A stretch of DNA of 39,061 nucleotides from Blastococcus saxobsidens (GCF_010682065.1 NZ_JAAGWG010000036.1:1-39061); one strand, 5' to 3'; counted from the stretch's first letter, positions 8,154-16,779 are shown. Notes: generated by a model from the sequence alone, not told the origin. Numbers and translations are program-made.

Positions 8154-9488
8154 ATGTTCCGCGCCCTCCGGGTGCGGAACTTCCGCCGCTACGCCTCGGC
8201 GAACCTCTTCAGCCTGACCGGCACCTGGATCCAGCGGATCGGCCAGGACTGGCTGGTGCTCCAGCTGTCCGACGACAGCGGCGTCGCGCTCGGGCTGATC
8301 ACCGCCCTGCAGTTCGGGCCGTCCCTGCTGCTGAGCATGTACGGCGGCGTCCTGGCCGACCGCTACTCCAAGCGCCGCATGCTGTTGATCACCCAGGCCT
8401 GCATGGGTCTGCTGTCGCTGGTGCTGGGCCTGCTCGTCGTCACCGACGTGGTGGCCCTCTGGCACGTGTTCGTCCTGGCCGGGGCGCTCGGCGCCGTCTC
8501 GGCGATCGACGCGCCGGTGCGCCAGGCGTTCGTGTCGGAGATGGTCGGGCCCGCGCTGCTGACCAACGCCGTCAGCCTCAACTCGACGATCTTCAACGGC
8601 GCCCGGCTGGTCGGCCCCGCGGTCGCCGGGCTGCTCATCGGGGCGGCGTCGGGCAACACGGCACCGGCGTTCCTGCTCAACGCGGCCAGCTTCGCCTTCA
8701 CCATCACCGCGCTGGCCGGCATGCGCACCGACGAGCTGCAACCGAGCCCACCGGTGGCGCGAGGCCGCGGGCAGCTGCGCGCCGGGCTGGCCTACACCTG
8801 GGCGCACCCCGACCTGGTGCTGGCGATGACGCTCGCCTTCGTGCTGGGCACCTTCGGGTTCAACTACCAGGTGACCATCGCGCTGATGGCCCGCGAGACC
8901 TTCGACCTCGGGGCGCAGGCCTTCGGTCTGCTCTCCACCTGCTTCGCCGTGGGCTCGCTGTCGGGCGCGCTGCTCTCCACCCGGCGCAGCGTGCGGCCGC
9001 GGCAGCGCTTCCTGGTCGGCTCGGCGGTGCTGTTCGGCCTGCTCACCGTGGTCGCCGGCCTCATGCCGACGTACGTCACCTTCGCCCTGATGCTGGTGCC
9101 CACCGGAGCGGCGGGGCTGATGTTCAGCGTGGCCGCCAACAGCTTCGTCCAGCTCGGCGTCGAGCCGCAGATGCGCGGCCGGGTGATGGCGCTGTACTTC
9201 ATGTGCTTCATGGGTGGCACGCCGGTCGGCGCGCCCCTGGTCGGCTGGATCTCCGAGCACCTCGGCGCGCCCTGGGGGCTGATCCTCGGCGGCGCCGTCT
9301 GCGTGGTCGCCGGCCTGGCGGCCGCCGCCTGGCTGGCGCGACGCCGCACCGTACGGCTGGAGCTGAGCCGCGCGCCGCTGCGCCTCCGCCTGCGGGTGGG
9401 GCCGCAGCGCGCCGCCGTCCCGTCCCCGCAGCTGCGGGCCGAGGAGGAGAAGATGGCCGAGAAGGCGCCGGGCCAGCAGTCGCTCTGA
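8154..9488 (+). CDS. MFS exporter (EntS-like)
   Basis: A 444-residue major facilitator protein with about 12 membrane helices. The N-terminus FRALRVRNFRRYASANLFSLTG and the loop GGVLADRYSKRRML (motif A between helices 2 and 3) match the EntS/MFS_3 exporter group; SAIDAPVRQAFVSEMV is a further family signature. The last ~55 residues are a charged cytoplasmic tail. ATG at 8154 is preferred because it starts right at the conserved RALRVRNFR segment, though the ribosome site is poor. Paired with the upstream MarR gene, it is probably a regulated drug or metabolite exporter. Confidence 0.85.
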   Translation: MFRALRVRNFRRYASANLFSLTGTWIQRIGQDWLVLQLSDDSGVALGLITALQFGPSLLLSMYGGVLADRYSKRRMLLITQACMGLLSLVLGLLVVTDVVALWHVFVLAGALGAVSAIDAPVRQAFVSEMVGPALLTNAVSLNSTIFNGARLVGPAVAGLLIGAASGNTAPAFLLNAASFAFTITALAGMRTDELQPSPPVARGRGQLRAGLAYTWAHPDLVLAMTLAFVLGTFGFNYQVTIALMARETFDLGAQAFGLLSTCFAVGSLSGALLSTRRSVRPRQRFLVGSAVLFGLLTVVAGLMPTYVTFALMLVPTGAAGLMFSVAANSFVQLGVEPQMRGRVMALYFMCFMGGTPVGAPLVGWISEHLGAPWGLILGGAVCVVAGLAAAAWLARRRTVRLELSRAPLRLRLRVGPQRAAVPSPQLRAEEEKMAEKAPGQQSL

Positions 9489-9544
9489 CCGGGCCCGTGC
9501 GCGTACGGTCGGCTCCACCGGTTCCGCTCGCGCAGGGGCATCCC

Positions 9545-9928
9545 ATGGCCGCACTGATCCAGCTCGTCGCGCTGCTCGCCGCCTTCGCCGGGGTGATCGT
9601 CGGCTTCGGCCCGCTCACCCGGTGGCTGGAGCTCCGGGCGGCCCGCCGGTCCGCGGCGCGGGGCCCCGCTCCCTCGGGCCGCCCGCTGGAGCGCGTGGCC
9701 GCCGACCTGCGTCGGCTCGGGCGCCAGGTGGATCTGGTGCCGGCCGGGGCTCCCATGGCCCGGCGCCGAGGGCTCCTCGCCGCCTACGACGACGTCCTGC
9801 TCGAGGCCGCCGGCATGCTCGGCGTCCCGACGTCGCTGACCTCGTGTCCCGAGGGCCGGGCGCGCGAGGTCGAGCGGTTGCGGCTGGTCGCCGAGCTGCG
9901 GGGGGCCGGCCTGCGGGTGCCGGTCTGA
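9545..9928 (+). CDS. Hypothetical membrane-anchored protein
   Basis: A 127-residue protein that I do not recognise. Residues 1-22 form one hydrophobic helix (ALIQLVALLAAFAGVIVGF), followed by a basic linker and a cytoplasmic helical part. The segment DLRRLGRQVDLVPAGAPMARRRGLLAAYDDVLLEAAGML looks conserved in character, with the C-terminus ending in two amphipathic helices. Codon use with G/C at third positions supports real coding. ATG at 9545. It ends where the ThpR frame begins (CTGA overlap at 9925-9928), suggesting one operon. Confidence 0.6.
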   Translation: MAALIQLVALLAAFAGVIVGFGPLTRWLELRAARRSAARGPAPSGRPLERVAADLRRLGRQVDLVPAGAPMARRRGLLAAYDDVLLEAAGMLGVPTSLTSCPEGRAREVERLRLVAELRGAGLRVPV

Positions 9929-10500
9929 GCCCCGCACCGACCCGGCGGCTGTTCTTCGCCGTCGACCCACCGCCGCCCGTCCGCGAGGACCTCGACCGCG
10001 CTCTCGCCCCGCTCCGGAACGCCCCGGGCGCGCCGCGGTGGAGCACCCCGGAGCGGTGGCACCTGACGCTGCTGTTCCTCGGCCGGGTGCCCGAGGCGCA
10101 GCTGCCCGCGCTCGTGGCCGCCGCGGAGCCGGCCGTGGCCGCGACCCCGCCGCTGACGCTCCGGCTGGCCGATGGTGGGCGGTTCGGGTCGATCCGCCGT
10201 CCGCAGGTGGCGTGGGCGGGACTCGACGGCGACGTCGACCTGCTGGTGGCGCTGGCCGGTCGGCTGTCCGTCGTCGCACGGGAGCTCGGCCTGCCGGTGG
10301 AGGAGCGCCCCTTCCGCCCGCACCTGACGCTGGGCCGGTGGCGCCCCGGCCGGCCCGGCGACGGCTCGCTGACCGACCGGCTCGCGGGCTACCGCGGGCC
10401 GGAGTGGCGCGTGTCCGAGGTCCGGCTGGAGGAGAGCCGGCTGGGGCAGGCGCCCACCTACGAGGTCGTGGGCTCCTGGCCGCTCGCCGACGGGCCATAG
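9925..10500 (+). CDS. thpR: RNA 2',3'-cyclic phosphodiesterase (2H family, ThpR/LigT)
   Basis: A 191-residue 2H phosphoesterase that opens 2',3'-cyclic phosphates on RNA. Both catalytic H-x-T-x motifs are present: HLTLLFLG (His at about 46) and HLTLGR (about 133). The family normally begins a few residues before RLFFAVD. No ATG, GTG or TTG lies there; CTG at 9925 would overlap the upstream TGA (CTGA) and is chosen on family length. The nearest ordinary start is GTG at 9844, which would add 27 atypical residues. The C-terminus is complete. It converges with the aldo/keto reductase 16 bp downstream. Confidence 0.85.
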   Translation: MSPAPTRRLFFAVDPPPPVREDLDRALAPLRNAPGAPRWSTPERWHLTLLFLGRVPEAQLPALVAAAEPAVAATPPLTLRLADGGRFGSIRRPQVAWAGLDGDVDLLVALAGRLSVVARELGLPVEERPFRPHLTLGRWRPGRPGDGSLTDRLAGYRGPEWRVSEVRLEESRLGQAPTYEVVGSWPLADGP

Positions 10501-10516
10501 TGGCGATTTCGGCCCG

Positions 10517-11485
10517 TCACCAGGCGTACTCCATAGGGGCCGCCCGGTAGCCGGGGAAGATCTCGTCGAGCCTGGTCAGGGCGGCGTCGTCGAGGTCCAC
10601 GGTGAGCGCGGTCAGCGCGCCCTCGAGCTGTTCCATCGTGCGGGGCCCGACGATCGGCGCGGTGACGGCGGGCTGGTGCAGCAGCCAGGCCAGCCCGACG
10701 TCGGCCGGCGCGTGCCCGAGGTCGCGGCAGAGCTTCTCGTAGGCCTCCAGCGCGGGCCGGTGCTGCTCCACCCGCTTCTGCTGGCGCTCCTCGTGGCGGC
10801 GTCCGCCCTCGCCCTTCGCCAGGACCCCGGCGAGCAGACCGCCGGCCAGTGGGCTCCACGGCAGGATGCCGACCCCGGAGTGCTGCGCGGCCGGCAGCAC
10901 CTCGAGCTCCACGTGCCGGGTGAGCAGGTTGTAGTGGGACTGCTCGCTGACCAGGCCGGTGAAGCTCCGGCGGGCGGCCACGGCGTTGGCCTCGACGATC
11001 TGCCAGGCGGCGTGGTTGGACGAGCCGACGTAGAGCACCTTGCCCTGGGCGACGAGCGTCTCGCAGGCCTGCCAGATCTCGTCCCACGGCGTCTCCAGGT
11101 CGACGTGGTGGAACTGGTAGAGGTCGATCCAGTCGGTGCCCATCCGGCGCAGCGACCCCTCGCAGGCGCGCACGATGTTGCGGGCGGAGAGGAACGTGTC
11201 GTTGGGCCAGTCGGACATGCCGCCGTAGACCTTGGTGGCCAGCACCGTCTTCTCCCGGCGGTCCCCGCCCTGGGCGAACCAGCTGCCCAGCACCTCCTCG
11301 GTGCGGCCCTTGCCGGCGTCGAAGCCGTAGACGTTGGCGGTGTCGAAGAAGTTGACCCCCTCGGCCAGTGCCCGGTCCATGACCGCGTGGGAGTCGGCCT
11401 CCTCGGTCTTCCAGCCGAAGTTCATGGTGCCCAGGCACAAGCGGGAGACCCGCAGACCGCTGCGACCGAGGTGCGTGTACTCCAT
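10517..11485 (-). CDS. Aldo/keto reductase
   Basis: A 322-residue NADPH-dependent oxidoreductase with a TIM-barrel fold. The tetrad is visible: FFDTANVYG supplies Asp and Tyr (around residues 47-53), ATKVYG supplies Lys and QFHHVD supplies His. Conserved N-terminal MEYTHLGRSGLRVSRLCLGTMNFG and a C-terminal TAPIVGPRTMEQLEGAL cofactor loop are present, as in the YajO/Tas/L-glyceraldehyde 3-phosphate reductase-like group. ATG at 11485 is chosen over an earlier in-frame start because it gives the family's exact N-terminus. Substrate unknown. It is divergent from the thioesterase gene. Confidence 0.88.
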   Translation of the reverse strand: MEYTHLGRSGLRVSRLCLGTMNFGWKTEEADSHAVMDRALAEGVNFFDTANVYGFDAGKGRTEEVLGSWFAQGGDRREKTVLATKVYGGMSDWPNDTFLSARNIVRACEGSLRRMGTDWIDLYQFHHVDLETPWDEIWQACETLVAQGKVLYVGSSNHAAWQIVEANAVAARRSFTGLVSEQSHYNLLTRHVELEVLPAAQHSGVGILPWSPLAGGLLAGVLAKGEGGRRHEERQQKRVEQHRPALEAYEKLCRDLGHAPADVGLAWLLHQPAVTAPIVGPRTMEQLEGALTALTVDLDDAALTRLDEIFPGYRAAPMEYAW

Positions 11486-11513
11486 GGAGGACCACCCTGG
11501 CACCCTGTTCGCC

Positions 11514-12335
11514 GTGCCGCAGAACGATCACTCGAGCGCCTTCGACGTCGCCACCGCCGTCCGCCGGTCCGAGGGGGGTGGGCTCGTCGCCGAGCTCGAC
11601 CCGGGATGGGACGTCGGCGGCGGGATCCTCAACGGCGGCTACCTGCTGTCGGTGGCCGGGCGGGCGGCGGTGCTGGAGAGCCCGCACGAGCACCCCGTCG
11701 CCATGTCGGCCAGCTACCTGCGGGCCGGGGCCGGCGGGCCGGCGACCCTCGCGGTGACGCCGGGCCCGGCCGGGCGGACGCTCGCCCACTCGATGGTCAC
11801 GCTCGCCGACGACGGCGGCCCGCTGATCACCGTGCAGGCGACGACGGCGACGCTCACCGACGCGCCGTCGGAGTACTCGCGGCCCATGCCGGAGGTTCCC
11901 TCGCCCGACGAGTGCCTCGACATGGCGGCCAACGCGCACCTCGCCGCGGTGCCGATCCAGCTGCCGGGGCTGACCCAGCACGTGGACAGCAGGCTGGACC
12001 CTGCGACGGCGATGTGGGCGCTGGGGCAGCCCTCGGAGGAGCCGGTGCTGCGCGCCTGGGTGCGCCTGGCCGACGGGCGCCGGGCCGACCCGCTGTCGCT
12101 GCTGCTGTTCGCCGACGTGCTGCCGCCGACCAGTTTCGCCACCGGCCGGATGGGCTGGGCGCCGACCGTGCAGCTGCAGGTCCTCGTCCGGGCGATCCCG
12201 GCGCCGGGGTGGTGCCTGGTGGAGGCCCGGGCCAGCGAGGTCGCGGGCGGCTGGAGCGACGAGGACTACCGGATCTGGGACTCCACCGGCCGCCTGGTCG
12301 CGCAGAGCCGGCAGCTCGCCCGGACCGCCCGCTAG
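11514..12335 (+). CDS. Thioesterase family protein (TesB-like double hot-dog)
   Basis: A 273-residue protein like the acyl-CoA thioesterase family 4HBT_3/TesB-type double hot-dog. The N-terminal half has ELDPGWDVGGGILNGGYLLSVAGRAAV (hot-dog helix) and the C-terminal half holds SLLLFADVLPPTSF and TVQLQVLVRA, the second hot-dog. It probably hydrolyses acyl-CoA thioesters in the cytoplasm. GTG at 11514 is chosen; ATG at 11484 in the same frame would give 10 more residues but would overlap the start codon of the divergent reductase gene. Its TAG stop shares CTAG with the convergent TetR gene. Confidence 0.78.
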   Translation: MPQNDHSSAFDVATAVRRSEGGGLVAELDPGWDVGGGILNGGYLLSVAGRAAVLESPHEHPVAMSASYLRAGAGGPATLAVTPGPAGRTLAHSMVTLADDGGPLITVQATTATLTDAPSEYSRPMPEVPSPDECLDMAANAHLAAVPIQLPGLTQHVDSRLDPATAMWALGQPSEEPVLRAWVRLADGRRADPLSLLLFADVLPPTSFATGRMGWAPTVQLQVLVRAIPAPGWCLVEARASEVAGGWSDEDYRIWDSTGRLVAQSRQLARTAR

Positions 12336-12952
12336 CGAGGCGGGAGTGCGACGTCGCCGGTGAGGTAGCGCTGCACCGTCGGCCCGATCGCGGCGACCAG
12401 GGCCTCGGGGGAGCTGCCCGCCAGCGGCTCGATGCGCAGGACGTACCGCCCCATCACCAGGCCGATGAGCTGCGAGGCGACCAGCGCGCCGCGGACCTCC
12501 GCCTCGTGCCGCGGCAGGTCCAGGGTGCCGACGACGCGGCGCAGGACCTGGGTCACCAGGAACTCCCGCAGCAGCTTGGCGCCCCACTCGTTGCCGACGG
12601 CCGAGCGCACGAGCGCCAGCCCGGCGGGCTGCATCGGACCGTCCCACACGGTCAGCAGCAGCCGGACGACGCCCTCGCCCAGCCCGTCCCGGCCGCCGGC
12701 CAGCAGCTCGGGGAGCAGCTCCGCCGGGTCGGCCGGCGCCTCGATCGCGGCCAGGAACAGCTGGTCCTTGCTGCCGAAGTAGTGGTGCACCAGCGCCGGG
12801 TCGACGCCGGCCGCCGTGGCGATCTGGCGGATCGTGGCGCCGTCGAACCCGCGCTCGGCGAACGCGGCGCGGGCGGCGGCCAGGACGGCGTCCCGGGTGT
12901 CGGGGCTCCCCGGACGCCGTCCGGTCCGCCGACGGGGTTCCTCGGTGCTCAG
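12332..12952 (-). CDS. TetR-family transcriptional regulator
   Basis: A 206-residue regulator. The N-terminal HTH is clear at about residues 16-62: DAVLAAARAAFAERGFDGATIRQIATAAGVDPALVHHYFGSKDQLF. The C-terminal ligand domain resembles the TetR_C_17 type (EWGAKLLREFL, ASQLIGLVMGRYVLRIEPLA). It is the third gene of an ABC exporter operon and probably represses it. The start is most likely CTG at 12952: it overlaps the stop of the permease gene and is preceded at 5 nt by GGAGGAGG. The closest GTG (13033) would add a 27-residue Arg/Gly tail that is antisense-like. Confidence 0.88.
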   Translation of the reverse strand: MSTEEPRRRTGRRPGSPDTRDAVLAAARAAFAERGFDGATIRQIATAAGVDPALVHHYFGSKDQLFLAAIEAPADPAELLPELLAGGRDGLGEGVVRLLLTVWDGPMQPAGLALVRSAVGNEWGAKLLREFLVTQVLRRVVGTLDLPRHEAEVRGALVASQLIGLVMGRYVLRIEPLAGSSPEALVAAIGPTVQRYLTGDVALPPR

Positions 12953-13722
12953 TCGGTCCTCCTCCGCAGGGTGGCCGCCGCCAGCGCGAGGGCGAGCAGG
13001 GCCGCGCCGGAGACGATGCCGACGTCGGTCCACATCGTGCCCGTCGCCTCCACCGAGCGCCCGACCTCCCGCAGCGCCTCGACCGCGTAGGTCAGCGGCA
13101 GGGCGTCGCTGATCGCCTGCAGCCAGCCGGCCATCTGCTCGCGCGGCACCAGCAGGCCGCAGAGGAAGAAATGCGGCAGCACGACGACGGGCATGAGCTG
13201 CACGGCCTGGAACTCGCTGCGGGCGAAGGCGCTGGCCAGCAGTCCGAGCGCGACGCCCAGCACCGCGTCGACGACGGCGATCAGCACGACCAGCCACAGC
13301 GACCCGGCGACGTCCAGGTCGTAGAGCGTCGTGGCCACCGTGACGGTCCCGATCGCCTGGAGCGCGGCGGCCAGCCCGAAGGCCAGGCCGTAGCCGAGCA
13401 GCAGGTCCAGGCGCGACAGGGGAGTGGTGAGCAGCCGCTCCAGCGTGCCGGAGGTGCGCTCCCGGAGCATCGCGATGCTCGTGACCAGGAACATCACGAC
13501 GAACGGGAAGACGCCGAGCATCGTCAGCCCGACCCGGTCGAAGGTGTCCGGCTGCCCCGGGACGGTCGGCACGTCCCGCCACAGCAGGTACAGCAGCCCG
13601 AGCAGCAGGCTCGGCAGCACCAGCATCATCGCGATGGTGCGGTGGTCGTGCCGCAGCTGGCGCAGCACCCGGGTGGTGGTCGCGAGCGTGAGCCCCGCGG
13701 TGAGGTGCCGGGTGGCGCTCAT
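12949..13722 (-). CDS. ABC transporter permease (ABC-2 type)
   Basis: A 257-residue ABC-2 (YhhJ/DrrB-like) permease with six membrane helices. Features include the N-terminal RVLRQLRHDHRTIAMMLVLPSLLLGLL, FVVMFLVTSIAMLRERTSGTLERLLTTP (the coupling region typical of ABC-2 permeases) and LPHFFLCGLLVPREQMAGWLQAISDALPLTYAVEAL. ATG at 13722 overlaps the ATPase stop by 4 bp (ATGA), so the two are coupled. Together they form an exporter, probably for a drug or lipid-like compound, under control of the adjacent TetR protein. Confidence 0.88.
   Translation of the reverse strand: MSATRHLTAGLTLATTTRVLRQLRHDHRTIAMMLVLPSLLLGLLYLLWRDVPTVPGQPDTFDRVGLTMLGVFPFVVMFLVTSIAMLRERTSGTLERLLTTPLSRLDLLLGYGLAFGLAAALQAIGTVTVATTLYDLDVAGSLWLVVLIAVVDAVLGVALGLLASAFARSEFQAVQLMPVVVLPHFFLCGLLVPREQMAGWLQAISDALPLTYAVEALREVGRSVEATGTMWTDVGIVSGAALLALALAAATLRRRTD
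12958..12965 (-). promoter_or_regulatory. Strong ribosome-binding site deciding a CTG start
   Basis: On the minus strand GGAGGAGG ends 5 nt before CTG at 12952. It is the best Shine-Dalgarno match near the TetR N-terminus and supports initiation at CTG. Confidence 0.6.
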
Positions 13723-14438
13723 GCCGGCACCCCTTCGCGGGCGCGGACGACGTTCAGGAACGCCTCCTCCAGGTCGTGCGAGCGGCCGTCGCTGCGCAGC
13801 TGCGCCGGGGTGGTGTCGGCGAGCAGGGCGCCGTCGCGCAGGAGGAGGAGCCGGTCGCACCGGGCGGCCTCGTCCATCACGTGGCTGGAGACGACGAGGG
13901 TGGTGCCCGCGCGGGCCAGGGCGTGGAACATGTCCCAGAGCTCGACCCGCAGCACCGGGTCGAGGCCGACCGTCGGTTCGTCGAGCACGAGCACCTCGGG
14001 TGCGCCCACCAGGGCGCAGGCCAGGGACGCCCGCCCGCGCTGGCCGCCGGAGAGGTCGGCCACCAGCTGGCCGGCCGCCTCGCGGAGCCCCACGTCGGCG
14101 ACCGCGGCGTCGGCCTCCCCGGTGCCGCGCCCGTACAGCGCGGCGAAGTAGCGGGCGTTCTCCCGCACCGTCAGGTCGCCGTAGACGCTGGGCGCCTGGG
14201 TCACGTAGCCGACGCGTGAGCGCAGGGCGGGGGAGCCGGCCGGGTGGCCGAGGACGTCGACGGTGCCGGAACGGACGCGCTGGACGCCGACGATGGCGCG
14301 CATCAGCGTGCTCTTCCCGCTGCCGCTGGGTCCGAGCAGGCCGGTCACCTGCCCCTCCGGGACGGCGAAGGTGAGACCGGGGAGCACGCGGCGTTTCCCG
14401 CGGTCGACGACGAGGTCGGTGACGGTGACGGCGTCCAT
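13719..14438 (-). CDS. ABC transporter ATP-binding protein
   Basis: A 239-residue ATPase of the DrrA/CcmA-type ABC exporter group. Walker A GPSGSGKST (about residues 36-44), signature LSGGQRGRASLA, Walker B VLVLDEPTVGLDP and the H-loop His in VSSHVMDEA are intact. ATG at 14438 is chosen because GAGGAG lies 7 nt upstream; a TTG further out would add 7 residues. It is the first gene of a three-gene operon (ATPase, permease, TetR). The promoter region carries three AACTCA half-sites. Confidence 0.9.
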   Translation of the reverse strand: MDAVTVTDLVVDRGKRRVLPGLTFAVPEGQVTGLLGPSGSGKSTLMRAIVGVQRVRSGTVDVLGHPAGSPALRSRVGYVTQAPSVYGDLTVRENARYFAALYGRGTGEADAAVADVGLREAAGQLVADLSGGQRGRASLACALVGAPEVLVLDEPTVGLDPVLRVELWDMFHALARAGTTLVVSSHVMDEAARCDRLLLLRDGALLADTTPAQLRSDGRSHDLEEAFLNVVRAREGVPA

Positions 14439-14451
14439 GACGCGCTCCTCA

Positions 14452-14488
14452 GAACTCAACGGCTGATGAACTCAACGCTAGATGAGTT
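14452..14488. promoter_or_regulatory. Candidate TetR operator (three AACTCA half-sites)
   Basis: GAACTCAACG occurs twice as a direct repeat (14452-14461 and 14468-14477). A third AACTCA half-site lies inverted at 14483-14488 (TGAGTT), making an AACTCA-N8-TGAGTT palindrome at 14469-14488. It lies just upstream of the ABC exporter operon that encodes its own TetR regulator. Binding by that regulator is inferred. Confidence 0.55.
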
Positions 14489-14589
14489 AACCAGCCGCGG
14501 TCAACGGGGCGGTCGACGAATCGACGAGTCGCCGTGTCGGGATGTCGACACCGGCCCCCGGCCGACGGTCCGGCGCGGCCGGTCGCGGA

Positions 14590-16683
14590 TCAGCGCCGGG
14601 CGCCGGCGGAGCTCGCCCGGCGGTCGATCAGCCAGGCGGTGAGCTCGGCCGCGGGCGCCGGCCGGCCGAAGAACCATCCCTGGCCGACGTCGCACCGCAG
14701 CTCGGTCAGGGCCGCCACGGTGCCGGGCTCCTCGACCCCCTCGGCGACCACGGTGAGCCCCAGCTCGTGTCCCAGGCGGATGACCGACCGCACCATCGCG
14801 GCGTCCTCGGCGCAGGCGGTCATCGCGGCCGTGTAGCTCCGGTCGATCTTCACCTCGTCGACCGGGAGGTTCCGGATGCGGCCGATCGAGGAGTAGCCGG
14901 TACCGAAGTCGTCGATCGACAGGCCGATCCCGGCGGCGTGCAGCCGGCCGAGCACGTCGCGGGCGGGTCCGGGTTCGGCGACCAGAGCGCTCTCGGTCAG
15001 TTCCAGCCGGAGCATGCGGGCACCGACCCCGTGCTTGGCCAGTGCGGAGAGCACCCGGTCGGGAAGGTCGGGGCGGTGCACCGACCGCGCCGACAGGTTG
15101 ACCGCCACCGGAACGTCGATCCCCTGCTCCGTCCACGCCCGGACCTGGGCGAGTGCAAGGTCCAGGACGCGGTCGGTCAGCGGCTCGATCAGTCCGGTCT
15201 GCTCGACGGCGGGGACGAAATCGCACGGCATGAGCAGGCCCCGGGTCGGGTGCACCCAGCGGACGAGGGCCTCCACCCCGACCACCTCGCCGGTGTGCAG
15301 CGAGACCTTGGGTTGGTAGTGCAGCGTCAGGTGGCCTTCGGCCAGACCGCGCCGGAACTCCGAGAGCAGCATCAGCCGCCCGCGGTCGTGGCCGTCCAGG
15401 GCGGGGTCGTACAGCTCCACCCCGCTCTGCCGCTCCTTGGCGGTGTACATCGCGATGTCGGCCTGCCGCAGCAGCGAGTCGATCTGCACCGGACCGTCGG
15501 CGGAGACGGCCACGCCGATGCTGACGTCGACGTCCAGTGCCAGGCCGTCGACCAGGAACGGCTCATTCAGCGCCGCCCGGGCGCGGACGGCGGCCGCGTG
15601 CGCGCCCTCCAGGGTGACGTCGGGCAGCAGGAGCAGGAACTCGTCGCCACCCAGCCGGGCGACGACGTCGACGTCCCGCACGTGCGGGCGCAGCCGTGGG
15701 CCGATCTGCGCGAGCAGCCGGTCGCCGTAGCCGTGCCCGAGGGTGTCGTTGATCTCCTTGAACCGGTCGAGGTCGAGCAGCAGCACGGCGACGCGCTCCG
15801 TCCCGCGACGCCCGGCCAGGAGCTCGGCGCCCCGGGCGAGGACGGCGGCCCGGTTGGGCAGGGCGGTCAGCTCGTCGTGCGTCGCCTGGTGGACCAGGCG
15901 TTCCTGCAGCTCGATCCGGTCGGTGACGTCACGGGCGGTGAGCAGCAGGCCGCCGATCAGCGGGTCCGCGCGCCGGTCCGAGGTGGTCATCTCCAGGTGC
16001 CGCCACGTCCCGTCGCGGTGCAGCACCCGCATCAGGAAGACGTCGGGCAGGTGGGCGACGACGTCCGGGTGCCCGACCGGCAGGCCCTTGCCGAGGCGCT
16101 GCTGGTCGGCGGGGTGGACCAGGTCGCGGGCGACGTTGCCGAGCAGCTCGTGCGGGGAGCGGCCGAGCAGGCCGACGACGGAGTCGGAGACGAACGAGAT
16201 CTGGCCGGTGGCGTCGACGAGGAAGATGACGTCGCTGGTCGCGTGCACCACCGACCGGAAGCGGCGCTCCCGGTCCAGCGCGGCCAGCATGGCGTTGAAG
16301 GCCGCGGCAGTCCGGCCGAGGTCGTCGGCGGCACCGACCGGCAGCGTCAGGTCCGCCCCGCGCGTGCCGGGTGCGCCGGAGGTGCCCAGCGGTGTGTCCA
16401 CGGCCTCGGCCACGTCGGTCAGCCGGGTCGCCAGGACCTGGAGCCGGCGGCCGATCACCCGCCGCGCCAGCAGCCAGTTGGCGGCGCCGAGCGCGATGCC
16501 GGCGGCCAGGCAGGCGAGCCGGAACGTGACGGCACGGGAGTGCACCGTCGGGACACCGAGGAGCTCGGCGAACCAGGGGAAGATCGCGCCGACGGCCACG
16601 CCGAGCGCGGCCATGCCCAGGGCGAGCCGGGGGAACGCTCCCCACCGGGGCCGGCCGCTGCCGGGCGTTGCGCTGTGGATCAC
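14590..16683 (-). CDS. Membrane GGDEF-EAL cyclic di-GMP protein with PAS domain
   Basis: A 697-residue signalling protein that may make and degrade cyclic di-GMP. Two membrane helices (about 17-40 and 50-72) are followed by a HAMP-like linker, a PAS domain (about 140-255), GGDEF (about 265-425) and EAL (about 435-685). The cyclase site GGDEF (345-349) is intact, and RDVD five residues before it is a product-inhibition I-site. The esterase domain has EAL (471-473), NLSARS, ELTES, DDFGTGYSS and AEGVE, so both activities look possible. GTG at 16683 follows a close GGAG. It is transcribed divergently from the SpoU methyltransferase; no partner is evident. Confidence 0.9.
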   Translation of the reverse strand: MIHSATPGSGRPRWGAFPRLALGMAALGVAVGAIFPWFAELLGVPTVHSRAVTFRLACLAAGIALGAANWLLARRVIGRRLQVLATRLTDVAEAVDTPLGTSGAPGTRGADLTLPVGAADDLGRTAAAFNAMLAALDRERRFRSVVHATSDVIFLVDATGQISFVSDSVVGLLGRSPHELLGNVARDLVHPADQQRLGKGLPVGHPDVVAHLPDVFLMRVLHRDGTWRHLEMTTSDRRADPLIGGLLLTARDVTDRIELQERLVHQATHDELTALPNRAAVLARGAELLAGRRGTERVAVLLLDLDRFKEINDTLGHGYGDRLLAQIGPRLRPHVRDVDVVARLGGDEFLLLLPDVTLEGAHAAAVRARAALNEPFLVDGLALDVDVSIGVAVSADGPVQIDSLLRQADIAMYTAKERQSGVELYDPALDGHDRGRLMLLSEFRRGLAEGHLTLHYQPKVSLHTGEVVGVEALVRWVHPTRGLLMPCDFVPAVEQTGLIEPLTDRVLDLALAQVRAWTEQGIDVPVAVNLSARSVHRPDLPDRVLSALAKHGVGARMLRLELTESALVAEPGPARDVLGRLHAAGIGLSIDDFGTGYSSIGRIRNLPVDEVKIDRSYTAAMTACAEDAAMVRSVIRLGHELGLTVVAEGVEEPGTVAALTELRCDVGQGWFFGRPAPAAELTAWLIDRRASSAGARR

Positions 16684-16779
16684 CTCCGCAGCATCGGCAC
16701 GGCGCGGGACCTGCTGAATGCCTTCCCGGAGGACTCCCTCCCGCGGGTGGCCGGGGTGGACCAGGCAGAATCGACGTCC

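Noticed and set aside
7653..9554. Long minus-strand frame opposite MarR and the MFS gene
   Set aside because: No recognisable domain, and it covers two well-supported genes on the other strand.
12953..13033. GTG at 13033 as the TetR start
   Set aside because: It adds an Arg/Gly-rich tail lying inside the permease gene, without a ribosome site as good as the one before CTG.
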